Assembly (NCBI RefSeq): GCF_030680395.1
Contig: NZ_JAUXVR010000036.1
Location: 23,678 to 87,677 of the forward strand
Direction: 5' to 3'
DNA: 64,000 nt
Origin: Methylobacter sp.
GTDB taxonomy: Bacteria; Pseudomonadota; Gammaproteobacteria; Methylococcales; Methylomonadaceae
Positions 54,310 to 64,000 of this stretch are shown here, in pieces. The notes beneath the pieces are model-generated. The model saw nothing but the letters and a program-made list of their open reading frames with translations. It was not told where the DNA came from and made no database searches. Position 1 is the first letter of the stretch; every line of letters starts with the position of its first letter. The position numbers and the translations under genes are program-made.

Positions 54310-54573
54310 ATGGCTAATACAGCACAAGCTAAAAAGCGTGCGCGACAAGCGGAAAAAAGCCGTATTCGCAACGCAGGACAACGTAGCAACTTACGCACCT
54401 TCATCAAAAAAATCATTGCCGCAGTTAAGCTTGGCGACAAAGAAAAAGCGCAAGCCGCCTACAACACTGCTGTTCCGATTATCGATTCAGCAGTTACCAA
54501 AGGCATTATTCACAAGAATAAGGCCGCACGCGGTAAAAGCAGACTGAATGCAAAAGTAAAAGCTATCGCTTAA
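54310..54573 (+). CDS. rpsT: 30S ribosomal protein S20
   Basis: An 87-aa S20, starting [18 protein letters not shown] and containing [14 protein letters not shown] [20 protein letters not shown]. The start is the ATG at 54310, giving the exact family start; the upstream open frame runs through the promoter. It is a single-gene unit with its own promoter and terminator. Confidence 0.97.
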   Translation: MANTAQAKKRARQAEKSRIRNAGQRSNLRTFIKKIIAAVKLGDKEKAQAAYNTAVPIIDSAVTKGIIHKNKAARGKSRLNAKVKAIA

Positions 54574-54593
54574 TCGCTTTAGCATCGCTCAAT

Positions 54594-54627
54594 AAAAAAG
54601 GCCGGACTCATTGAGTTACGGCCTTTT
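54594..54627. terminator. Intrinsic terminator after rpsT
   Basis: AAAAAAGGCCG, loop GACTCATTGAGTTA, CGGCCTTTTTT. The symmetric A- and T-runs let it serve both rpsT (+) and convergent proB (-). Confidence 0.85.
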
Positions 54628-54647
54628 TTATTGTATGGCTAATCGCG

Positions 54648-56793
<2,146 letters not shown>

Positions 56794-56830
56794 TCACATG
56801 CCGTCAAACTTCAAACTCAACCGATAAAAA

Positions 56831-56866
56831 CAAAAAAAGCCCCGCCATAAACGGCGGAGCTTTTTA
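56831..56866 (-). terminator. Terminator between rpmA and obgE
   Basis: On the minus strand AAAAAGCTCCGCC, loop GTTTAT, GGCGGGGCTTTTTTT. It lies between rpmA and obgE on the coding strand, so it probably ends most rplU-rpmA transcripts and lets only part continue into obgE-proB. Confidence 0.82.
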
Positions 56867-56934
56867 AAGTTGCCGGATTACACAAACCCGACCTAACTGT
56901 CCCGCCATATTATGGCGCGATACAGCCGTATGTC

Positions 56935-57192
56935 TTACGCAGCAACAATACTGATAAATTTGCGGCTATTAGGTCCTTTAACCTGAAAAACCACTTTGCC
57001 ATCAGCTGTTGCAAACAAAGTATGATCTTTTCCGCAACCTACGTTATCACCAGCGTGAAACTTGGTTCCACGTTGACGAACGATGATATTGCCCGCTGTC
57101 ACACTCTCTCCACCGTAACGCTTAACACCTAATCTTTTCGCATTAGAGTCACGTCCGTTACGAGTACTACCACCAGCTTTTTTATGAGCCAT
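56935..57192 (-). CDS. rpmA: 50S ribosomal protein L27
   Basis: An 85-aa L27 ([40 protein letters not shown]) located near the peptidyl transferase centre. It begins 17 bp after rplU and precedes the terminator. Confidence 0.98.
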   Translation of the reverse strand: MAHKKAGGSTRNGRDSNAKRLGVKRYGGESVTAGNIIVRQRGTKFHAGDNVGCGKDHTLFATADGKVVFQVKGPNSRKFISIVAA

Positions 57193-57209
57193 CTGTAACT
57201 CCTAATATC

Positions 57210-57521
57210 TTAAGCAGAAATGCCAGTAATCTGGATTTCTGTATAGTACTGACGATGCCCCATTTGTTTCATATGGTGCTTACGTCTTCTGAATTTAATA
57301 ATTTTGACTTTTGCATGTCTACCTTGAGACAGGACAGTCGCTGTAACTTTGCCGCCTTCGATAAAAGGCATGCCGACCTTAACAGCATCGTCTGACTGAA
57401 TCATCAGTACTTTATCGAATTCAATGCTGTCGCCTTCGCCTAGCTCCAGTTTTTCTATTTTTAAGTAAGTACCTTCTTCTACGCGGTACTGTTTACCACC
57501 TGTTTGAATTACCGCATACAT
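57210..57521 (-). CDS. rplU: 50S ribosomal protein L21
   Basis: A 103-aa L21 starting [20 protein letters not shown] and containing [21 protein letters not shown] use ATG 57521 since this is the exact family start; the frame also has an ATG six codons upstream. It is transcribed with rpmA from a clear sigma70 promoter. Confidence 0.98.
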   Translation of the reverse strand: MYAVIQTGGKQYRVEEGTYLKIEKLELGEGDSIEFDKVLMIQSDDAVKVGMPFIEGGKVTATVLSQGRHAKVKIIKFRRRKHHMKQMGHRQYYTEIQITGISA

Positions 57522-57567
57522 CGGCGCAAGCTCCATCAAGCATTAATCTGTTTAAAGTGAACAAAAA

Positions 57568-57596
57568 ATTATATTTTTAAAACAAGGGTAAGTCAA
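57568..57596 (-). promoter_or_regulatory. Sigma70 promoter of rplU-rpmA
   Basis: On the minus strand TTGACT (57596-57591), 17-bp spacer and a perfect TATAAT (57573-57568), 47 bp upstream of the rplU ATG. Confidence 0.78.
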
Positions 57597-57779
57597 TCTA
57601 AATTAAACTGACACCCTAAAATATCTTATTAAAATAGCACAAAAAAGCTATTGCCCTCAACCAACCTACTCAATAGCATGGGCGATTAATGTTCTATTAA
57701 GTTATAATAGCTTAGCAGAATTTGATTTTCATAGCTATCACTATGAAAAATAACCCAAACTTATACGCAGCACTACATA

Positions 57780-58790
57780 ATGGCATCGCACTCACAATCA
57801 CCCGCTAACACTACTGCACCCATTAATTTTGATTCAATCAAAAAATTAACTACATCTGAGGCAAAAGCTGTCGATCAACTCATTATTAACGAGTTAAGTT
57901 CCGATGTTGTCCTCATTAACCAGATGGGCCACTATATAGTTGGCAGCGGCGGCAAAAGATTACGACCAATGTTGCTGTTACTGGCGGCCAAGGCGCTGGG
58001 AGGAGCCAGCGATAATCACCTGCTTCTGGCTGCGGTCATCGAATTTATCCACACCGCCACACTGCTGCATGACGACGTTGTTGACGACTCCGACCTCAGA
58101 CGCGGCAAAGAATCCGCCAATGCCGTCTGGGGCAACGCGGCCAGCATTCTGGTAGGCGATTACCTTTATTCCAGTGCGTTTGAAATGATGGTGCGTACCG
58201 GCAATATGCGGGTAATGGAAATCCTGTCAAAAACCACCACAGCCATTGCCGAAGGCGAGGTGCTACAACTTTTAAACTGTAATAATCCCGAGACGACAGA
58301 ACAAAAATACCTCGAAGTTATTGCCAGAAAAACTGCTATCTTGTTCAGCGCCGCGACCAAATTGGCCGCCGTTATCGCAGGAGCGTCAACCGAAACAGAA
58401 CAAGGGCTTGCGTTATACGGCCAACATTTAGGCATTGCTTTTCAACTGATTGATGACGCACTCGATTACAAAGCCAGCAAAGACGAACTGGGCAAAAATC
58501 TCGGCGACGACCTTGCCGAAGGCAAGCCGACCTTACCGCTGATTTACGCCATTCAAAACGGCAGCGAAAGCGAGGCCAAAATCATTATTGATGCGATCAA
58601 AAATGGTGACCGTGATGCCTTTAACGAAGTTTACGCCATCGTGCAAAGCACTAAAGCCATTGATTACACAGAACAGCGCGCCGACGAAGAGGCTCAAAAA
58701 GCGATATCCGCATTAAGCGTCCTGCCTGATTCCGAATACAAACAAGCGTTGACGTTATTGGCGATGTTTTCTGTCCAACGCAATTACTAA
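57780..58790 (+). CDS. ispB: Octaprenyl diphosphate synthase
   Basis: A 336-aa trans-prenyltransferase making the quinone side chain. Both aspartate-rich motifs are present: LLHDDVVDDSDLRRG near residue 100 and LIDDALDYKASKDELGKNLG near 225. GSGGKRLRPMLLLL is the IPP-binding region. Divergence from rplU is the conserved ispB/rplU arrangement, supporting octaprenyl (ubiquinone) rather than farnesyl synthase. Confidence 0.94.
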   Translation: MASHSQSPANTTAPINFDSIKKLTTSEAKAVDQLIINELSSDVVLINQMGHYIVGSGGKRLRPMLLLLAAKALGGASDNHLLLAAVIEFIHTATLLHDDVVDDSDLRRGKESANAVWGNAASILVGDYLYSSAFEMMVRTGNMRVMEILSKTTTAIAEGEVLQLLNCNNPETTEQKYLEVIARKTAILFSAATKLAAVIAGASTETEQGLALYGQHLGIAFQLIDDALDYKASKDELGKNLGDDLAEGKPTLPLIYAIQNGSESEAKIIIDAIKNGDRDAFNEVYAIVQSTKAIDYTEQRADEEAQKAISALSVLPDSEYKQALTLLAMFSVQRNY

Positions 58791-58802
58791 AACTGCGCTT
58801 GT

Positions 58803-59210
58803 TTAGCCTTTAAGTAGCGCATTATAAGCATGCGCTTTTTCAAGCAGCAGATTATATTTACGCTCAACCTTGTCCATTACCTCGGTTAAAAACTGCGTTA
58901 CCTCGGCATCTTCAATACCTTCTGCCGCCGACAACATATAAGCTTCCAACTCGCCAACCGCATCGACATCGACAATCTCATCAAGCAGAGTCGCTGCCTC
59001 AGAAGCATTAATAGCCTTAACCAGCTTATTTGCAGCCGAGCCCTGCTGTAACAACTGTTGCAGCATGTCAACCGCCTGGGCCATCTCCTGAGCTTTTTCA
59101 TTAACTGCCTGAAGCAGCGTTAAATTCTCGGTGAACTCAAGAAAATCGTTCACCGCTTTTTTAAGCTCGTACAAGCGAAGCTCGTGTTTTGCCTTTATTG
59201 TTTGCCGCAT
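58803..59210 (-). CDS. Uncharacterised helical protein
   Basis: A 135-aa, probably all-helical, acidic cytoplasmic protein (TIKAKHELRLYELKKAVNDF; LLQAVNEKAQEMAQAVDMLQ). No signal peptide, membrane helix or known motif is visible. The frame is open to a TTG at 59243; ATG 59210 (MRQTIKAKHEL) is the likelier start. It is convergent with ispB, 12 bp apart. Confidence 0.6.
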   Translation of the reverse strand: MRQTIKAKHELRLYELKKAVNDFLEFTENLTLLQAVNEKAQEMAQAVDMLQQLLQQGSAANKLVKAINASEAATLLDEIVDVDAVGELEAYMLSAAEGIEDAEVTQFLTEVMDKVERKYNLLLEKAHAYNALLKG

Positions 59211-59398
59211 AGTTATATCCAGTTCACCAAAAAATTGCGTCAATTATAATTCAGATTTTGATTTATCCACCGATTCGGTGATGCTTTCAGGTTTTTCGGC
59301 CAATGCCGTTTGAGCAATCAGCTAACCCGATGCAAACCATTACCTCTTGAATTAACATAGTTCAGGCTGGGCCGGAATATGCGCATGGCCTGGCAAGA

Positions 59399-62300
59399 TT
59401 ACCCTGCGACATACGCTAAAAACGCCTCGACCGGCATCGGTTTTGCATACAGATAACCCTGCACGTACTCGCAGCCGACCGCCATCAGCAACGCCCGCTG
59501 ACCTTCGGTTTCCACGCCTTCCGCGATCGCCCGGTCGCCGGGATCGGTTTCCAGATCTCGGACGAAGGAGCGGTCGATTTTCAGGTAATCGATGTTGAAT
59601 TTTTTCAAATAGGCCATCGCCGAATAACCGGTGCCGAAGTCATCCAGAGAAAGTTGAATCCCCGCCGCGCGCAACAGCTCCAACTTCTCGGTAACAGCCG
59701 AACAATCATCCAGTAACAGACCTTCGGTAATTTCGACAACAAGAGAGGAAGGAGCGATACCGACTGCCTGCAAATAATCAATGAAAGCTTGAACGCCGCT
59801 ATCTTTGGTGAACTGGCGCGGCGACATGTTGACGCTAATCTGCCCTACACCCTCCTCTTCGTTCAGGACATGCCAGCGTTTAACGGTGTCCGCAGCCTCG
59901 CGAAACACCCAGGCGCCGATTTCCTGAATCAGGTCGGTTTCTTCGGCGATAGGGATAAACCGGTCGGGCGGCACCATGCCCAGTTCGGGATGATGCCAAC
60001 GCAACAGCGCTTCGGCCTTGACCGCCCGGCCGCTGGCAACTTCGATTATCGGCTGATAATACACCTCAAGCTGGCCTGCACCGAGCGCGCCGCGCAAGTC
60101 GTTGACCAGTTCCAGACGTTGCCGAGCCTGCTCCAGCATGCCGTGAGTAAAGAAACTGAAACAGTTGCGTCCCATGTTTTTGGCGACATACATCGCCTGG
60201 TCGGCACAGCCGATCAAGACTTCGGCGTTATCTGCATCCTGCGGATAACCGGCAATGCCTATGCTGGCGGAGACATAAGCATTATGCTCGCCAAGCCGGA
60301 ACGGCCGTACCATGGCATCAAGGATGCATTGCGCCACCCGATCCTGCGGAACAACGTCGTCGACTTTAGACAAAATCACCACAAATTCGTCGCCGCCCAA
60401 GCGCGCCACGGCATCCGATTCCCGCACACATGAACGAATGCGTTGCGCCGCTTCCACCAGTAAATCGTCGCCGGCCTCATGGCCCAAGGTGTCGTTGACT
60501 TCCTTGAAACGATCCAGGTCGATAAACAGTACCGCCAGACTATAGTCGCCGCGTTCGGCCTTGGCGATTTCCTCGCGCAGGCGATTGCCGAACAAGCGCC
60601 GGTTGGGCAATCCGGTCAACTGGTCATAACTGGCTTGGCGGTACATTTGCTGTTCGATGCGCTTGCGCTCAATGGCGATGGAACTTAAATGCCCGGCTTG
60701 CAGCAACAGGCTAACATCGGCCTCATCGGGCGCTCCGACTTGATTGATATAGAGGGTTACGACCCCCAGCAATTGGTTGGATGCGGAAAAAATCGGCTCC
60801 GACCAGCAGGCCGCCGCTCCGGTTTCGCGGATAAACGACTGGCAAAGCGACCAGCACCGATGCTTTGCCATATCCTCCACGATTATCCTTTCGCCACACA
60901 ACGCCGAGGCCACCCAGCCGCGGCAACCACCGTTCTCCTCGCCCGGCATCTGCGGATTAAGCTTCGCTCTATACGACTCAGGAAACGAAGGTGCGGCTAA
61001 GGTTTGCAAGTGTTTTTTCTCATCATCCAGCAACAAAATAGCGCATTGCCGCCCGGACTTTGAGGATTCGACATACAAAGCCACCTGCTCCAGAATGCTG
61101 TTAAGGTTGTCGCCATGCGCCATTTTTTCGAACACGCACTGGCGGTTGGCTTCAACAATTTGTTGCTGACGGCGATCGCTTAAATCGAAACCCAACGCCA
61201 ACACGCTATCGACTTTGCCATCGACACCGTATTCCGGCACTATTTTCATTGCGTGGCTGACCAAACGGCCGTCGTCGTCAGTCCATTCCAGCGATACCTC
61301 GGCTTTTTTACCACTACGCATCACCTCGGCCAGTATAGCTGCGTACGAATCCGCGGAAATATTGGTGGCCCGCCATGATTCACTCAGCGGGTTGCCTAGT
61401 GCTTCCGATTCGGTTCGGCCGGTAATTTGCCAATAAACCGGGTTGACATAAATGCGGCGAAAGTCGCGGTCGTAGCGCACCACCATGGTCGGCAGGTTGT
61501 CCACCAGCGTCCGCAATTCCCGCTCACGCTGAGACAGTAAATTCTCAGCCAGCTTGCGTTCGGTAATGTCGCGGGCAATTGAAATCACAGCCGTCACCTC
61601 GCCATGCGCCCCGAATTCCGGCGCATAGCGGTTATGAAAATAATGCAATTGGCCATCGGGGGCGATAAACTCCACCTCGCTCTCGTCAGCCCGGCCTGTT
61701 TCCAGCACTTGCCGGATAATCTGCACCAGTTTTTCCCCTTCGCGCGCACTGACTACCGACGCATCCGACGGCATCCTACCCATAAGCTGAGCAACCGGTT
61801 TTCCGCTTAACCGCTCCACAACAGGATTGACATAGATACGGCGGCAATCCTTATCGTAACGAAAGATAGGATCGGGCGAGTTTTCCACCAACACTCGAAA
61901 CTCCTGCTCCCGCTGCAACGCCCTCGCTTCCATCTGCTTCCGCTCGGCAATGTCGATCATCAGCCCATGCCACTCGGTACTGCCATCCGGCTGCCGTTGC
62001 GGTGTGGAGCGGATTTCGATCCAGCGCAATCCCTTGCCGGGGTGAAAGCTACGGATTTCGATACGGTACGGCGACAGCTTCCGTCCCGACTCTTCCAGCT
62101 GAGCAATCACGCACGGCAAGTCGTCGGGGTGGTAGCGCGCCCGCAGCACAGTTGCGTCGTCGCGAATATCTTCGGGGCTCAACCCGAACAGCGCTTCGAT
62201 GCCTGCGCTGGCAAACGGGAAGCTGGCATAGCCATCGGGGTTCAGGCGAATAGTGTAGATAAAGCCCGGCACGCTGGCGGCAAGACAGGAGAGCTGTTCT

Positions 62301-63710
62301 TCCAATTGCGCGCGTTTGAGCAAGTTCAATTCATACTGCTTGCGCTCGGTAATATCCCTGATGATACCGACCAGAACAGGTTGTCCGTTATTATCCGAAA
62401 AACAGGTTTTTGTGGTAGAAATCGTTTTCTTGACGCCCTGTGCATCGGTAATTTCTTCTTCACTGACATTTTCCAAGCCGCTGCCGAATACCGCCTCGTC
62501 AGTCTCCCGGAATGCGCGTGTCTCGTGTTCATGGAAGTAGTCTGAATCGAATTTACCCAGCAGTTCGGCGCGGGGATGACCGATAAGGTCGCAACATGCC
62601 TGGTTAAGCAGAATCCAGCGATGTTCCCTGTCCTTGACGAACACCGGGTCGGCAATGGCGTCTATTACCCTGATCAGGAACTGCCGCGACTCGAATATCG
62701 CCTGCTCCGACTGTCGACGCTCCAGTTCCGCCGCAGCGCTGGTCGCCACCAGTTGCAGCATTGATGTGACGGCAAGCTCATCGCGCATCGGCTTGCCGTC
62801 CATCACCGCAATCAGGCCGATGACCTTACCGGTGGAATCCCAGAGCGGAAGACCGATATAGCTTTCGACCTGCATATCCGCCAGCAGAGCATCTTCGGGA
62901 AACTGCTGTTGCACATTCCCCGGATAACAGCACAGCCCACCCGCCATAACATTCTCGCAAGGCGTGTGTTCGAGACTGTATCGCATGTTAGGGAGCACTT
63001 CGCCCTTGGCGTAGATGGCAACCGTTTCGGCGTGGCTGGGCTCTGCGGACAGTTTGTCGATAATCACATAATCTACTTCCAGCAACCGGCCCAAATAACG
63101 CGCCAGCGCAGTCAGGAACGCCTCGCCGCCTTCCATCCAGACACGCTGGGCGATGAACTTCAGCGTATTCTCGACTCGCTTGCGCTCCTCGATTTCCTCG
63201 CGCAGCAAACGGTTTCCGATGCTCAGCTCAGCGGTGCGCTGGGCAACCTTCTGCTCCAGTTCCTCCTGATGCCTTTGCAATTGCACATTTTGTAACTGCA
63301 GTTGCCGCTGCATAGCTCTCAAGTTCAAATGCGCACCGACCCGTGCGATGACTTCATCAATCTGCATGGGCTTGCTAAGGTAATCGACTCCACCCGCATT
63401 GAAGCCGTTGATTTTATGCTCGCTCTCCCCCAGAGCGGTCATAAAAATCACCGGTATATCGGCTGTCTCTGTATCGCGCTTTAGCCCGTCGGCAAACTTC
63501 GAAACCGTCCAACTCCGGCATCATCACATCCAGCAGAATCAGGTCCGGTTTTACGAAAGCGGCGCGTTTCAAACCCTCCGCACCGTCCTGGGCTATCAGT
63601 AGCCGGTAGCCACGGTTTTCCAGGCTATCCATCACCACGCCCAGATTGGCCGGAGTGTCGTCGATAATCAAAATAGTGGGTTTATCACACATGACTGTTT
63701 CGCTGCTCAT
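59399..63710 (-). pseudogene. Giant response regulator: REC-GAF-PAS(x4)-GAF-GGDEF-EAL, frameshifted
   Basis: Read as one gene it would encode ~1,436 aa. A receiver domain (IIDDTPANL, LLDVMMPELDGFEV, then MTALGES, YLSKP) is followed by a coiled coil, GAF, four PAS domains each ending (D/I)(I)(A)ERKQ-like, a second GAF, GGDEF with intact ARLGGDEFVVIL, and EAL with KAEALLRWHHPELG and DDFGTGYS. One extra C in the CCC at 63485-63487 breaks the frame inside the receiver. In the EAL domain, DPGDRAI joins AEGVETEGQ directly, lacking the usual ~16 residues. Cyclase activity could survive; the receiver and phosphodiesterase are probably damaged. The start taken is ATG 63710. Confidence 0.85.
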
Positions 63711-63756
63711 GACTCGCTCCCTATTCAGCGTTTGTAATTCAGATCGATTCCGGCAT

Positions 63757-63873
63757 GGGCCGGAATAAGAACATCCAAGCACATAGCGCGAGGTGGCGTT
63801 TCCGGCGAATTCGGGCGATTATTGCCTGAAATGCCAGTTCTCGCTATCGCTAGAACCGACTTATTCCGGCCTT
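63757..63873. repeat. Palindromic repeat family F, full copy
   Basis: Begins GGGCCGGAATAAGAACATCC and ends AACCGACTTATTCCGGCC, with GCGCGAGGTGGCGTTTCCGG and, diverged, GCCTGAAATGCC inside. It matches 52493-52620 along its whole length. It lies about 50 bp upstream of the giant signalling gene. Confidence 0.82.
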
Positions 63874-64000
63874 GTATATTAAATACATCTCTAAAACACA
63901 GGATTATGTGACACAAAAAAGTTTATAGTGATAAGTGATTTTCTGGGGAAGCCGATCCGGCCTTAAGCTCTGAGCTTGTTCGTAGATAGGCTCCCCACCC
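63874..64000. other. Unassigned right edge
   Basis: About 127 bp with no recognisable coding sequence, RNA gene or repeat match within the window. The last ~60 bp include GGGGAAGCC and GGCTCCCC, which could pair, perhaps as part of a structure extending beyond the edge. Confidence 0.3.

Noticed and set aside
59789..60433. Plus-strand ORFs opposite the giant signalling gene
   Set aside because: They lie antisense to conserved GGDEF/EAL sequence and show the arginine/histidine-rich composition of shadow frames.
63874..64000. Structured RNA gene at the right edge
   Set aside because: Some pairing is possible, but the sequence matches no RNA I recognise and is cut by the window end.

Overview
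The window is chromosomal DNA of a gammaproteobacterium with roughly balanced GC content (judged by eye). Gene order supports this: gshB-tonB-yqgE-ruvX-pyrR-pyrB-pyrC' as in pseudomonads, rpsU-yqeY-dnaG-rpoD, hisBHAFIE-tatABC and rplU-rpmA-obgE-proB. The abundance of small interspersed repeats would fit a methanotroph-like Methylococcales genome, but that is only an impression. No prophage, plasmid, CRISPR array or complete insertion sequence is visible. Genes are dense and mostly housekeeping.

Layout. 1-5057 (minus): glutathione synthase, TonB, YqgE, RuvX and the pyrimidine genes; the window opens inside a catalytically dead dihydroorotase homologue. 5248-9733: ribosomal proteins L28/L33, a cNMP-rhodanese protein, a DegQ-type protease, MoaB and a DUF423 protein. 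9733-13993: PepN and a pteridine reductase, convergent with folK/folB. 14089-17042: plsY, an isolated AT-rich PD-(D/E)XK protein and tsaD. 17050-21684: the macromolecular-synthesis operon with a clear sigma70 promoter, then a CAU tRNA. 21721-28299: metK-ahcY-metF (SAM/methyl cycle), bioA (a SAM user), rsmE and a CPBP protease. 28303-35756: yajQ, cca, a TSUP transporter, rdgC, a peroxiredoxin and small genes, then a FapA-domain protein. 36527-41569: histidine biosynthesis followed by the Tat translocase. 41910-50260: a cold-shock protein, a CSD-TM2 membrane protein, stress and membrane genes, an ABC-F ATPase, NDH-2 and YggS. 50381-59210: pilT, purC, murJ, rpsT, proB-obgE-rpmA-rplU and ispB. 59399-63710: a giant c-di-GMP signalling protein that is frameshifted and carries an internal EAL deletion.

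The most unusual content lies between the genes. At least seven families of short palindromic repeats are present. The best is a ~45-bp hairpin unit found five times, all inside the gshB-pyrC' operon, with compensatory base changes in its stems. It sits just upstream of the start codons of tonB, ruvX and pyrC', and adds similar C-terminal tails to GshB and PyrB. A second family abuts dnaG and appears to supply its Shine-Dalgarno sequence. In the 770-bp gap before hisB, a strong minus-strand terminator with no ORF upstream suggests an unannotated small RNA of about 140 nt with several GGA motifs.
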